Source of the DNA: Flavobacterium omnivorum
GTDB taxonomy: Bacteria > Bacteroidota > Bacteroidia > Flavobacteriales > Flavobacteriaceae
Direction of reading: 5' to 3'
NCBI RefSeq assembly: GCF_900099915.1
Contig: NZ_FNDB01000006.1
Location: 62,001 to 126,000 of the forward strand
Length of the DNA: 64,000 nucleotides
The notes under the pieces are model-generated. The model saw only the letters and a program-made list of their open reading frames with translations, did not search any database and was not told the DNA's origin. The position numbers and the translations under genes are program-made. Each line of letters opens with the position of its first letter. Within the stretch, counting starts at the first letter, position 1. This document shows positions 1 through 9,580 of this stretch, piece by piece.

Positions 1-187
1 TATAAAGGCACTCTTAATATTTTGTATTTATAAACACATTTTTGGCCAATATTAATGTTGTTCGCAAAAATTTTTGCGAAAATATTCTATTCCTTTGCAA
101 AGCTTTTGCAAATAGCTTTGTAAAATAAATAACTCAAAATTAGATCTAGTGTTTTACAAAATACCAATTGCAAAAGTTTTATATTCC
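1..187. other. Non-coding palindrome-rich stretch downstream of the polymerase-like gene
   Basis: No gene is seen here. The stretch lies 3' of the minus-strand gene at 188-2584 and is dense in inverted repeats. A perfect 20-bp palindrome, TTCGCAAAAATTTTTGCGAA, spans 61-80. TTTGCAAAGCTTTTGCAAA follows near 94-112. TTTGTAAAA and TTTTACAAAA face each other across 117-162, and TTGCAAAAG lies near 169-177. It could hold a terminator, a replication origin or the approach to the element's other end. The sequence does not decide which. Confidence 0.5.
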
Positions 188-2584
188 TTAAAAATCAAGT
201 TCAAGGAAATTAAAAATTTCTTTGATTTTTCTTACTGGAATAATCTTTTCTTTAAAGTCGGTTTCAGCATGAAACTGTAAATATTCCTTAAAAAAAACTT
301 CACCTCTAAATGATGCTTCTTCAATAGTTAATTGATTGAAAATACTTTTATTCAAATCTGTATCAAAAGCATTTTCCAAATCTGTATTAGTCGGCACTTC
401 TTTCTTGATGTTTGTTTTAAATCGTTTATCAAACTCTATTGCTCCAGTTATAAAATCTGAAGGATCCTTTTTCTCAATCATCGCAATTAGATCTGCTTTC
501 AATTGGTTTTGAACGGTACTATTTTCAGAAATATTTAAATCTGATTTTTGTCTTGCCAAATCACAAATAATCAAGAATAATTGTTGCGCAATTTGTCTAT
601 TATTTATCAACCGGTTAAACTCTTTTAACTCTCGTTCATACTTTTTAACTCCTTTCTGAATAAATGCGTTTTGCTGTTGAGGCTTTAACGATAATGATTT
701 AAGAAATAACCCCTTTATCATTCTATCATAAAAAGGTTCATTCTTAACTGGTTTTCGTCTTTGTCTCAACAACCCTGTACACAACAAATTGAATTTTGTA
801 ATAATTGCATAATTCAATAAATTATTACGTCTATGTCCTTTAATTATGACTTGATCCAAATAACCGTAATCATCATTTATGATTCTTTCCTGCATTAAGC
901 AAAATAGGTCATAATAATTATTAGTAGTATTTACAATCTTTTCCGCTTCATTCCTTGCCAACAAAAAATCAAGTGTTTTCTTAAACACCATTAATTCAAT
1001 AGTTCCATAATTTCTTTCTTTAATCGTAACCAAACAAGGTGAGTTTTCAAATTTAATAACCCTTAAGGACAAAGCTTTCACATTAAAAACATACTGACTA
1101 TTTGCTCTAATATGTTGTAAAATGAGATATATGACTTCGGGTTTAGTTTGTTTTTTATTCAAAAACTTCAACGAACTTAACATTGTTTTTATTCTAAGAA
1201 GAAACGTGCTGTAATCCGCATTAAAATCATTTATATTAAAAACTGCATTAATATATTGATACATTTCTTTATAGAATATAAAACCATTTGCCACACCCTT
1301 AACTTCGGGTTTACTAGCTTCATGCGTCATAACCAAATTCAATCCCTTTGGAATACTGCTAACATATGCATACCTTAAACGTTTGTCAGACAAACTAAAA
1401 CTTTCTCTATAAACGGGTCGATTTAGTTCCTTACACCCGAAATCACAATTTGGATTCACTTTAAAAATCTGCGGCTTTATTTTATTGTCAATAAACAACA
1501 CTGCATCATGCAAACGTCCGCAACGCTTCAAATCATTAATAAAAATAAAATGCTCAATTGCCGCTCTTTCATACTCCGTCATAAACGAATAAAATTTTCT
1601 TTTCGGATTGTGTGTCAAAGTCAAAAGATGCTCACATTCAGTTCGAGTATATCCACAATCTACAAAGAATGCTTTAGTTTCTTCTTTGCTTTTGTACTTT
1701 CCGCTATTACAGACAGAAACAAATAATATTTTTGCTTTTCCCCTAGTTATTCCTTCAGACAACATCAAATTATTATAAATATGATCTTTTAATTTTGCGC
1801 CAGTTTCAATATCTAAAAATGTAGGGAACGCACTTTTTATATCACATTCAATAATTTTAAATGGCGCCAAACTCCTTAATTGTCGTGATGTTTTCGTGAT
1901 TGGATTAAATTCTCTATTATCACTCTGTGAAACAATAAAATGTGATACTGGCAATTGCAGTTCCTTACATACTAGAAATAAAATCCCATAATACCACTGA
2001 CTAACTAATGTAAAGCCATTAATAGGTAAGTTTTTGATCTTTGCTTTATCTATAGTATTGTACCTCTTATCTAGATAATCTTGATCGAAATTATATTGCT
2101 CAATTGGTAACTTTTCGCCTGTTGCTAAATAGTGATTTACATAGTCAATATGCTGATGGTGTCCAAAATACTCTGAATTAAAATACCAAGCACTCTGAAT
2201 AATTAACCAACAATGTCTGAATAAGGATGCATCGTTTAATTTATAAAATTTTACATCAATTTCGTGAATTGCGGTGTATGATGTTAGGTTGTTTGCATCT
2301 AAAAAACCTTTTACCATTTCTACTGAATAGTAACTATCCTTTATTTTATCCCTGAAAATATCTGAGTAAAAATAAGCCAATGCCAAACGTACTATTTGTG
2401 AAAAGTTTTCGCCCGTTCCCATATCTCCTTTAATACCGTTTAAAGCTTTTTTAAAGTCGCTTTCGATAGTAACTGAAATACGATTTTGTATATCGGTTTT
2501 TAAATTAGAATTATTATCGAAATCTAATTTAGTCCATTCAGGTATGTAGTTTTTTGGCAGGGCTATTGGTGTAGCCGAATTCAA
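188..2584 (-). CDS. Mobile-element protein with putative compact family-A-like DNA polymerase motifs
   Basis: A 798-aa protein with no signal peptide or membrane segment. Residues 242-256 read FKIIECDIKSAFPTF, like polymerase motif A with its metal-binding Asp (D248). Residues 278-297 contain R281 and K283 followed by SGKY, like the motif B helix of family A enzymes (R..K...YG). Residues 356-365 read GRLHDAVLFI, like motif C (H359, D360), preceded by a glutamate-containing helix as in phage-type polymerases. The A-B-C order fits family A, but the palm is compressed (about 112 residues from A to C) and no exonuclease domain is visible. About 430 C-terminal residues are unrecognised. The HTH gene lies 5 bp upstream on the same strand, so the two are probably co-transcribed. 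A replication role for the element is inferred from motifs by eye; an unrelated fold remains possible. Confidence 0.5.
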   Translation of the reverse strand: MNSATPIALPKNYIPEWTKLDFDNNSNLKTDIQNRISVTIESDFKKALNGIKGDMGTGENFSQIVRLALAYFYSDIFRDKIKDSYYSVEMVKGFLDANNLTSYTAIHEIDVKFYKLNDASLFRHCWLIIQSAWYFNSEYFGHHQHIDYVNHYLATGEKLPIEQYNFDQDYLDKRYNTIDKAKIKNLPINGFTLVSQWYYGILFLVCKELQLPVSHFIVSQSDNREFNPITKTSRQLRSLAPFKIIECDIKSAFPTFLDIETGAKLKDHIYNNLMLSEGITRGKAKILFVSVCNSGKYKSKEETKAFFVDCGYTRTECEHLLTLTHNPKRKFYSFMTEYERAAIEHFIFINDLKRCGRLHDAVLFIDNKIKPQIFKVNPNCDFGCKELNRPVYRESFSLSDKRLRYAYVSSIPKGLNLVMTHEASKPEVKGVANGFIFYKEMYQYINAVFNINDFNADYSTFLLRIKTMLSSLKFLNKKQTKPEVIYLILQHIRANSQYVFNVKALSLRVIKFENSPCLVTIKERNYGTIELMVFKKTLDFLLARNEAEKIVNTTNNYYDLFCLMQERIINDDYGYLDQVIIKGHRRNNLLNYAIITKFNLLCTGLLRQRRKPVKNEPFYDRMIKGLFLKSLSLKPQQQNAFIQKGVKKYERELKEFNRLINNRQIAQQLFLIICDLARQKSDLNISENSTVQNQLKADLIAMIEKKDPSDFITGAIEFDKRFKTNIKKEVPTNTDLENAFDTDLNKSIFNQLTIEEASFRGEVFFKEYLQFHAETDFKEKIIPVRKIKEIFNFLELDF

Positions 2585-2589
2585 AACCG

Positions 2590-2853
2590 TTAATGATTAA
2601 TTGGTCTAACGGCTTCCAAAACTTCATCCCGTTTGTAATATACGCGATTACCCAAGCCATAACTTTTCAGTTTACCACTCTTGGTATGCTTCCAGAGGGA
2701 TGTCCTTTTACAAGATAAAAGTTTACATACTTCTTCCGGTGTAAGTAAATCATTTGGTAATTGTGATTGTCCCGCTGGTTGAAGATTTAATTTTGGAGCG
2801 AGTGCTTCGGCTAACTGTTCAAGTGTAATGCCGTTTAAGAAAATTTGATTCAT
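2590..2853 (-). CDS. Excisionase-like helix-turn-helix DNA-binding protein
   Basis: An 87-aa protein whose C-terminal half (about residues 36-85) is a MerR/excisionase-type HTH_17 domain. It has the usual layout: LLTPEEVCKLL, then a recognition helix around TSLWKHTKSGKL, then the wing segment YYKRDEVLEAV. Such proteins act as excisionases or as regulators of element genes. It lies between the integrase side and the polymerase-like gene and ends 5 bp before the latter. Its upstream region carries four phased ATGGTAT repeats, a plausible binding site for this protein or for a replication initiator. Confidence 0.8.
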   Translation of the reverse strand: MNQIFLNGITLEQLAEALAPKLNLQPAGQSQLPNDLLTPEEVCKLLSCKRTSLWKHTKSGKLKSYGLGNRVYYKRDEVLEAVRPINH

Positions 2854-2918
2854 TGTGAATTCATTTTAAATGAATTACAATGATATCTTGTCACTTACGG
2901 AGGCTACAATGGATCAAA

Positions 2919-2956
2919 ATGGTATTTTTATGGTATAAAAATGGTATGTATGGTAT
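2919..2956. repeat. Four phased ATGGTAT heptamer repeats
   Basis: ATGGTAT occurs at 2919-2925, 2930-2936, 2941-2947 and 2950-2956, with start-to-start spacing 11, 11 and 9 bp, close to one helical turn. The block sits in the 114-bp gap upstream of the HTH gene. This fits an iteron or operator array bound on one face of the DNA. Which protein binds it is not known. Confidence 0.65.
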
Positions 2957-2967
2957 ATTGAATTATT

Positions 2968-3888
2968 TTAACTCTTTTTATTTCGAAAACTACTTTCAAG
3001 TGTGTTCAAAATAGACTTTTCATCGTCATGATATCGCTCCGATTTAGCAAATTTCTTTATTTCAATTTTAAATTTTGTTTTTATTATTTCCTTAAAATCA
3101 AGTTGCTTTATGTTGAAAATGTACAACTCCTTATTAGCATCATTTTTTAAATAGTGAAGTATGTTCACAAATTTTACGCTCGTTTTTTCATCAGGTCTAT
3201 AATATTGGATTAAAAAATCGAATAGTTCATTTGCCTTTTCGTTTGATGATTGCCCTAAATAATCATAAGTAGTTGTTGAATCGTTTAAATCTATTTCTTC
3301 TGAGTCAAAAACTTCTAGTTGTACATTTTTAACTATAATTTCTAATGGTTTTGGATATAATTTTGCATGCAATATCTTAAAATTCGGATAGTCCTCCAAA
3401 GCTAAATTCCCGTAAACTTTAATTTCAAACTTATCAAATTCGTTTAACTCATAAACCATTGCATGAAGTCTTTCATGATTTGAAAATAATCTTAGGATTT
3501 GCCGAACGGCTTCTATTAATGCAACTTCTTTAATAAATTGATGATATGTATAATTGGCTGGAAGGTCCGCCGTATTAATTTTATCAAATTCAATTTTTAT
3601 TTCATTTTTATAAATCTCTTGTACTTCATCAATGAAATAAATACTTCCACGTTTACCAAAAATCCGATATGCACATTCTAAATTTTCATTAGCGTATAAG
3701 TTATGCTTTTTAACAAAATCATTACTTAAATAATGGACCACCTCATTATATGAATTCCCAAACGTTTTTTTTTGGCTGTGTCTTTTGACTAAAAAATTTT
3801 TAATCAAAAATTCTACTTTAGAATAATATTTAAAATAATATCCCTCATATATACTCTCGTAATTCATTGTTGTATTGTTAATTTGCAT
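2968..3888 (-). CDS. Hypothetical mobile-element protein
   Basis: A 306-aa protein I do not recognise. It is rich in Lys, Glu, Asn and Tyr, with no signal peptide, no clear membrane helix and no catalytic motif visible by eye. A second in-frame Met at residue 8 is an alternative start. The C-terminal third is charged and probably helical (for example FKEIIKTKFKIEIKKFAKSE). It lies 14 bp downstream of the integrase on the same strand and so probably belongs to the integrase transcript. Its position between integrase and excisionase-like gene suggests a role in element maintenance or regulation, by context only. Confidence 0.7.
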   Translation of the reverse strand: MQINNTTMNYESIYEGYYFKYYSKVEFLIKNFLVKRHSQKKTFGNSYNEVVHYLSNDFVKKHNLYANENLECAYRIFGKRGSIYFIDEVQEIYKNEIKIEFDKINTADLPANYTYHQFIKEVALIEAVRQILRLFSNHERLHAMVYELNEFDKFEIKVYGNLALEDYPNFKILHAKLYPKPLEIIVKNVQLEVFDSEEIDLNDSTTTYDYLGQSSNEKANELFDFLIQYYRPDEKTSVKFVNILHYLKNDANKELYIFNIKQLDFKEIIKTKFKIEIKKFAKSERYHDDEKSILNTLESSFRNKKS

Positions 3889-3902
3889 AATAAATCAGTC
3901 CT

Positions 3903-5171
3903 TTAATTTGAGCTTTCAGTTACGGGTTTAAGTTTACTAAAATATTCTAACATTTGATACGCATTATCATAAGTAGATTTCCCGATATATGATAAAAACA
4001 TTTTCTCGGTGCTATGAGCAGTTATATTCATCAAAACTGATGTTGGAATTTTTCCATAAAAATTAGTTGCAAAAGACCGTCTGCAAACATGAGAACTTAT
4101 AACTTGCCATTTTTTATAATGTCCAGATGTTAAGGTTCTTTTATCATCGATACGCATCTTGCCTTTTACAATTGTATCAATTTCTGCAATTTCGCAAATA
4201 TCTTTACTGTATTTATTGAAATGTTCTAAACTAATTTTATAAGGCAATCCGTCTTCAATGATTTCGAGTGCTTCAGGCAATAAGGGAATTGCAACTAGTT
4301 TACCAGTTTTTTGTTGCTTTAATTCTATTATTTTAAAACCTTTTATATCTTTTAGATTTTTCACGGTTATATTCAACAAATCCCCAGCTCTTTGCCCAAT
4401 AAGACAACCAAGTAAAAGCCATTTCCGTGCGTTAATATGTGATTCACGTTTTAAGGTTGAATCTTTAATAAGCAACTGTTCAGCTTCAGTCAATACAATG
4501 ATCTCATCAGGATCTTTGAGTTCTTTAATCGCTTTTATTTGTTTAAACTGTGGATGTATGGGAATACCGCTTAATGAGGCCTTATTAACAACTGCTCTTA
4601 ATATTGAAATGTAAGTACCAACATAATTTATGGAACGTCCTTTACTCTTGTGATACTTTTTAAAAGCATCAATAAAATTTAAATCAATATTCCTAATCAG
4701 AACCTGCTTTCCATTCAAAGCATCGTTTTCATAGTTAACTATAAACTTTTTAAGATTGTCTAAGTTTTTTATCGAACCGCCCGTTAAATTATCGCCTTTA
4801 TCAATGTACGCATCTATGGAGTTGGTTAATATATCCAAGTCAATAACAATAATTTTATTATTGAATAAATCAATTTGAAGCTGTAACCAGTCAGCGGTAA
4901 ATTCTATTCCTGCGCTTATTCCATTATTATAAGCATCGTTAATGAAGACCGCTAATTTGTCTAGCTTGGATTTAATCGCTTTTAATTCTTCATTTCTCTG
5001 AATCGGTAGTGCTTTATCTTCACTCCAATCTTTTGGATTAATAACAAAACCTGTCTTACGTTTCCAAACTAAGTTTCTGTTTATTGAATAACGAACGTAA
5101 ATATTTGAATTATCATTTTTACTTTGAAGTAAGTATTTTACTGTGGCCATTATTTTGCTTATTTGAATCAT
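3903..5171 (-). CDS. Tyrosine recombinase (integrase) of a mobile element
   Basis: Site-specific recombinase that would integrate and excise the element. In the 422-aa reading an Arm-type DNA-binding domain lies at about residues 10-100, a SAM-like core-binding domain at about 115-210, and the catalytic domain at about 225-410. The catalytic set is visible: R261 in GQRAGD, K288 in QQKTGK, H361 and R364 in SSHVCRRSF, H386 in TAHSTEK, and the nucleophile Y395 in LSYIGK. All expected residues are present, so the enzyme looks intact. The upstream ATG overlaps a 17-bp palindrome; the ATG at 5150 (MATVKYLLQ) is the more typical start for this family. It is the last element gene before icmF, so one attachment site probably lies in 5172-5313. 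Confidence 0.93.
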   Translation of the reverse strand: MIQISKIMATVKYLLQSKNDNSNIYVRYSINRNLVWKRKTGFVINPKDWSEDKALPIQRNEELKAIKSKLDKLAVFINDAYNNGISAGIEFTADWLQLQIDLFNNKIIVIDLDILTNSIDAYIDKGDNLTGGSIKNLDNLKKFIVNYENDALNGKQVLIRNIDLNFIDAFKKYHKSKGRSINYVGTYISILRAVVNKASLSGIPIHPQFKQIKAIKELKDPDEIIVLTEAEQLLIKDSTLKRESHINARKWLLLGCLIGQRAGDLLNITVKNLKDIKGFKIIELKQQKTGKLVAIPLLPEALEIIEDGLPYKISLEHFNKYSKDICEIAEIDTIVKGKMRIDDKRTLTSGHYKKWQVISSHVCRRSFATNFYGKIPTSVLMNITAHSTEKMFLSYIGKSTYDNAYQMLEYFSKLKPVTESSN

Positions 5172-5177
5172 TCAAAT
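5161..5177. promoter_or_regulatory. 17-bp palindrome at the integrase start
   Basis: ATTTGAATCATTCAAAT is a perfect palindrome around a central C. It overlaps the upstream candidate start codon of the integrase. The core GAATCATTCAAA recurs in direct orientation at 5248-5259, 83 bp further upstream. A recombinase arm site or a repressor operator would both fit. Confidence 0.45.
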
Positions 5178-5247
5178 ATAAACAAAAATTAATTCTAGAC
5201 AACCATTAGTCAACCAACTGCGAAAAAGAATAAAAACAAATAAACAT

Positions 5248-5292
5248 GAATCATTCAAAAACCCAGTAAAATAAGGGGTTTATTGTTTTTCA
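5248..5292. other. Second GAATCATTC palindrome and short inverted repeat at the element/icmF junction
   Basis: GAATCATTCAAA (5248-5259) repeats the palindrome found at the integrase start. Just beyond it, AAACCC and GGGTTT (about 5258-5281) face each other across a short loop and are followed by T-rich sequence. This could be a weak terminator for icmF or element, or part of the attachment site. No duplicated att core was found in the window. Confidence 0.35.
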
Positions 5293-5313
5293 TGTTCATC
5301 TGTTTTCGTGTTT

Positions 5314-8300
5314 TTACATATTTCTTCTATATTGCCCACCTACTTCAAATAAAGCCGAAGTGATTTGCCCCAAAGAACAAACCTTAGTTGCTTCCATTAA
5401 ATGTTCAAATAAATTTTCATTTTTAATGGCAGCCTCTTGAAGCGTATTTAAATGTTCATTTACCAAATCCTGATTTGCCTGATGTAAATGACTCAACATA
5501 TCAATTTGATATTGTTTTTCTTCTTCTGTTGCACGAATTACCTCGGCTGGAATAACAGTTGGCGAACCTTTAGAGCTCAAGAATGTATTGACACCAATAA
5601 TTGGGAATTCACCTGAATGTTTCAAGGTTTCATAATACAAGCTTTCTTCTTGAATTTTACTTCTTTGATACATCGTTTCCATCGCACCAAGTACTCCGCC
5701 TCGTTCGGTTATTCGGTCGAATTCTAGTAAAACTGCAGCTTCGACCAAGTCTGTTAATTCTTCGATGATAAATGCACCTTGAATTGGATTTTCATTTTTG
5801 GCTAGACCTAATTCTTTATTGATAATCAGCTGAATCGCCATAGCACGACGAACAGATTCTTCGGTCGGTGTCGTAATTGCTTCATCATACGCATTAGTAT
5901 GCAATGAATTACAATTATCGTAAATAGCATATAAGGCTTGCAATGTGGTACGAATATCGTTGAAGTCGATTTCCTGTGCGTGCAAGGAACGTCCTGATGT
6001 TTGAATGTGGTATTTCAACATTTGCGCTCTTTCGTTAGCGCCATATTTATTCTTCATGGCTTTCGCCCAAATTTTACGTGCTACACGTCCAATAACTGCA
6101 TATTCTGGATCAACACCATTCGAGAAAAAGAACGATAAATTAGGTCCAAAATCATTGATGTTCATTCCACGACTCAAATAATATTCCACGTAAGTAAATC
6201 CATTTGAAAGTGTGAAAGCCAATTGCGTGATTGGATTTGCTCCTGCCTCAGCGATGTGATAACCAGAAATAGAAACCGAATAGAAGTTTCTAACATTCTT
6301 GGTAATGAAATATTCCTGAACGTCACCCATTAAGCGCAACGCAAATTCAGTAGAAAAAATACAGGTATTTTGTGCCTGATCTTCTTTCAAAATATCCGCT
6401 TGAACGGTTCCACGAACTTGTGATAAGGTTCTTGCTTTTATTTCATTATAGATTTCTAAAGGTAATACCTGATCTCCGGTAACGCCTAAAAGCAATAATC
6501 CCAATCCATTATTTCCTTCTGGCAAATCGCCTTGATAATGTGGTCTTTCGACTCCTTTTCCTTTATATATTTTATTTATTTTAGACTCTATTTCTTTTTC
6601 AAGATGCTGTTCTTTAATATAAAACTCACATTGTTGATCAATCGCCGCATTCATGAAAAAGCCTAATAACATAGGCGCAGGTCCATTAATAGTCATACTA
6701 ACCGAGGTCATAGCATGCACTAAATCGAAACCAGAATACAATTTTTTTGCATCGTCTAGACAACATATAGAAACTCCTGCATTACCAATTTTTCCATAAA
6801 TATCAGGACGTACATGTGGATCGTTTCCGTATAAAGTTACGCTATCAAAAGCCGTTGACAATCGTTTTGCAGGCAATCCTGCACTCACATAATGAAAGCG
6901 CTTGTTCGTTCTTTCTGGTCCACCTTCTCCTGCAAACATACGAGAAGGATCTTCTCCTTCACGTTTAAAAGGATACAAACCTGCCGTAAAAGGAAATTCT
7001 CCAGGAACGTTTTCCTGCAAACACCAACGTAAAATATCACCCCAAGCTTTATACTTTGGTAATGCTATTTTCGGAATTTGAGAATGCGAAAGCGACTCTG
7101 TATGCGTCGCCATTTTTATTTCTCTATCGCGAACTTTGAACGTGTAAACTGGATTTTTGTACTTATTTACTTTTTCGTCCCAAGTCAAAATAATTTCCCA
7201 ATTGTAGGGATCTAAATCCATCTTTACGTTATCGAATTGATTTAGTAAAAGATTGAGGAATATTCTATTTTCGGCTGCACCTGATTTTTCAGATTCTAAA
7301 GCGGTTGGTAAAATTGAATCGTCATCAATCCCAGTTTTATTGATTAAAGGTACTTTCCCCGAGACAGTTTCTAATGTTTTGAAAATCCCATATAATTTCT
7401 GAGCCACTTGTTCTTGACTTACCGCAGTAACATCATATTTTCGGTTGCTTTCGGCAATTTCAGACAAATAACGTGTTCTATGTGGTGGAATGACAAAAAT
7501 TTTCTCGCTCATTTCACGAGTGATTTTAAAAGTCGATTTCAAATCTGAATCAGTTTTTTCAACAATCTTATCCATGATCGATTTATACAACGTATTCATT
7601 CCCGGATCATTAAATTGAGAGGCAATAGTCCCGAAAACTGGCATGTCATCTGGACTTGCATCCCATAAATTATGATTGCGCTGGTATTGTTTTTTGACAT
7701 CACGAACGGCATCTAATGCACCACGTTTATCGAATTTATTTAAAGCGACCAAATCAGCAAAATCTAACATATCGATTTTTTCCAATTGAGTTGCTGCTCC
7801 AAATTCTGGTGTCATTACATACAAAGAAACATCAGAATGATCCATAATTTCGGTATCAGATTGACCAATTCCAGAAGTTTCAAGAATTATAATATCATAT
7901 TTTGCAGCTTTTAACACTTGAATCGCTTCGGCAACATATTTAGATAAAGCTAAATTTGATTGACGAGTTGCCAACGACCGCATATAAACTCTAGGATTAT
8001 TGATAGCATTCATTCGAATTCTATCTCCCAATAATGCTCCTCCTGTTTTACGTTTTGAAGGATCGACAGATATTAAACCAATGGTTTTTTCTGGAAAATC
8101 GATTAAGAAACGACGTACTAACTCATCTACTAATGATGATTTTCCTGAACCACCTGTTCCTGTAATTCCTAAAACTGGAATTTTTGAGGTTTCGTTATTT
8201 TTATGAATAGTTTCAAAAACTGGTTTTGCTATTTCAGGAAAGTTTTCTGCAGCAGAAATTAATCGAGCAATTGCTGTTGGATTTTTTTCTTCAATACGGG

Positions 8301-8766
8301 ATAATTCTCCGTTTAGTTTGTCTCCAATAGGATAATCCGATTGTTGCACTAAATCATTTATCATCCCCTGCAATCCCATGGCTCGACCATCATCTGGAGC
8401 ATAAATACGGGTAATCCCGTACGCTTGTAATTCTGCTATTTCTGTAGGTAAAATTACGCCGCCACCGCCTCCAAATATTTTAATTTGTCCCGCTCCCTTT
8501 TCTTGAAGCAAGTCGTACATATATTTAAAATATTCGTTGTGTCCACCTTGGTAAGAAGTTATTGCAATGGCATTTGCATCTTCTTGAATTGCAGTATTAA
8601 CTACTTCTTCAACGCTACGGTCGTGACCTAAATGAATTACCTCAACACCTGTAGATTGAATAATCCTACGCATAATGTTGATTGCGGCATCATGACCGTC
8701 AAAAAGTGCAGCTGCTGTAACAATTCTTACTTTATTGTTAGGGATATACGGTTTTTGTTGTTCCAT
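5314..8766 (-). CDS. icmF: Fused isobutyryl-CoA mutase, IcmF type (B12-dependent acyl-CoA mutase with built-in G-protein chaperone)
   Basis: A 1150-aa cytosolic enzyme for adenosylcobalamin-dependent carbon-skeleton rearrangement of acyl-CoA. The N-terminal B12-binding domain (about 10-140) has DGHDAAINI with D23 and the lower-axial-ligand H25, plus a Gly-rich loop near 99-104. A MeaB-type GTPase follows (about 195-430) with the P-loop at 203-211 (GTGGSGKSS) and an NKFD motif. The mutase TIM-barrel domain occupies about 560-1150. This domain order (B12, G protein, mutase) is diagnostic of IcmF rather than of separate MutA/MutB. The substrate-site segment [17 protein letters not shown] is the IcmF form, not the methylmalonyl-CoA mutase form. 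The physiological substrate is inferred; related IcmF enzymes also act on other branched acyl-CoAs. It is monocistronic here, with the mobile element beginning just past its stop. Confidence 0.93.
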   Translation of the reverse strand: MEQQKPYIPNNKVRIVTAAALFDGHDAAINIMRRIIQSTGVEVIHLGHDRSVEEVVNTAIQEDANAIAITSYQGGHNEYFKYMYDLLQEKGAGQIKIFGGGGGVILPTEIAELQAYGITRIYAPDDGRAMGLQGMINDLVQQSDYPIGDKLNGELSRIEEKNPTAIARLISAAENFPEIAKPVFETIHKNNETSKIPVLGITGTGGSGKSSLVDELVRRFLIDFPEKTIGLISVDPSKRKTGGALLGDRIRMNAINNPRVYMRSLATRQSNLALSKYVAEAIQVLKAAKYDIIILETSGIGQSDTEIMDHSDVSLYVMTPEFGAATQLEKIDMLDFADLVALNKFDKRGALDAVRDVKKQYQRNHNLWDASPDDMPVFGTIASQFNDPGMNTLYKSIMDKIVEKTDSDLKSTFKITREMSEKIFVIPPHRTRYLSEIAESNRKYDVTAVSQEQVAQKLYGIFKTLETVSGKVPLINKTGIDDDSILPTALESEKSGAAENRIFLNLLLNQFDNVKMDLDPYNWEIILTWDEKVNKYKNPVYTFKVRDREIKMATHTESLSHSQIPKIALPKYKAWGDILRWCLQENVPGEFPFTAGLYPFKREGEDPSRMFAGEGGPERTNKRFHYVSAGLPAKRLSTAFDSVTLYGNDPHVRPDIYGKIGNAGVSICCLDDAKKLYSGFDLVHAMTSVSMTINGPAPMLLGFFMNAAIDQQCEFYIKEQHLEKEIESKINKIYKGKGVERPHYQGDLPEGNNGLGLLLLGVTGDQVLPLEIYNEIKARTLSQVRGTVQADILKEDQAQNTCIFSTEFALRLMGDVQEYFITKNVRNFYSVSISGYHIAEAGANPITQLAFTLSNGFTYVEYYLSRGMNINDFGPNLSFFFSNGVDPEYAVIGRVARKIWAKAMKNKYGANERAQMLKYHIQTSGRSLHAQEIDFNDIRTTLQALYAIYDNCNSLHTNAYDEAITTPTEESVRRAMAIQLIINKELGLAKNENPIQGAFIIEELTDLVEAAVLLEFDRITERGGVLGAMETMYQRSKIQEESLYYETLKHSGEFPIIGVNTFLSSKGSPTVIPAEVIRATEEEKQYQIDMLSHLHQANQDLVNEHLNTLQEAAIKNENLFEHLMEATKVCSLGQITSALFEVGGQYRRNM

Positions 8767-9580
8767 TTTTATTTAAATGTCGATTTTAGGACTGCAATTT
8801 ACGAAAATAATAAAAATTAATTGTTGAAAATTTCAATTTTAAGACTGTATTTTTTGAATTTTATAACAGGCAACATAAATTATTTCTAATTTTTTTCAGC
8901 CCACTGGTTGCATCTGGTAGTCTGTTGCAATAAATCATATTATTTATCTGTACAACAGTTTAATTCCTCTTTTTAATTTAACACATAAATTAGATTTTTA
9001 ATTTATTACTTGTTCAAATAGTCCTCAACTTTTTACCAATAGAAAAGGCGAGTTGGTAGCTATTTATAGTACGCCAGCGAAGTGCTTTAATTTAAAAAAA
9101 CAACAAGGAAGTATTTCACGTAGCTCATTCTCATCCAATTCAAATTGGTATTCTTTAGAAAAAATAAGAGCAATAAGGTAAAAGAGAAATTTACGCACAT
9201 TTTAAATATTTTTTTGTAATTTTAATACAGATTGTGTAATTCCAGATAGGGTAGCAATAATAGTTACCTTGAAAAGTTATGCAGTTGGAAATAAACTAAT
9301 AATTGAAGTTAACAGGACTAATTTCTACAAAGTAATTTTTTATTTCTCAATTTAACTGATCCTATTTATCTAAGGAGTTATTTAGCTTAAGCGCAATTAT
9401 CATTGGAACTGGAGCACACTCATTCATACTTCAAGAAAGAAAATCCGATGATTAAATTTCATCACAATAGTTTTCTTTTAGATCAATTTAGAAATACAGG
9501 CTCACTAGAATTAAAAACTAATACGACTTTTCGTTACTTAAATACACAACGCTGAACTATTTCACTTTAAAAATGAATCT
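8767..9580. other. Gene-poor intergenic stretch
   Basis: About 810 bp between the divergent icmF and GH130 genes. A possible 35-codon frame runs from ATG 9448 to TGA 9555 on the plus strand (MIKFHHNSF...), 25 bp before the GH130 start. It resembles nothing I recognise and is not called as a gene. No RNA gene, riboswitch or strong hairpin is evident. Confidence 0.5.

Noticed and set aside
1-187. Left attachment site of the mobile element
   Set aside because: I compared this stretch with 5172-5313 by eye and found no duplicated core. The element probably continues beyond the window.
2919-2956. CRISPR-like array
   Set aside because: Repeats are only 7 bp with 2-4 bp gaps, far from CRISPR repeat and spacer sizes, and no cas gene is present.
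9448-9555. 35-codon plus-strand frame before the GH130 gene
   Set aside because: Too short, no motif, no clear promoter. It could be chance in AT-rich DNA.
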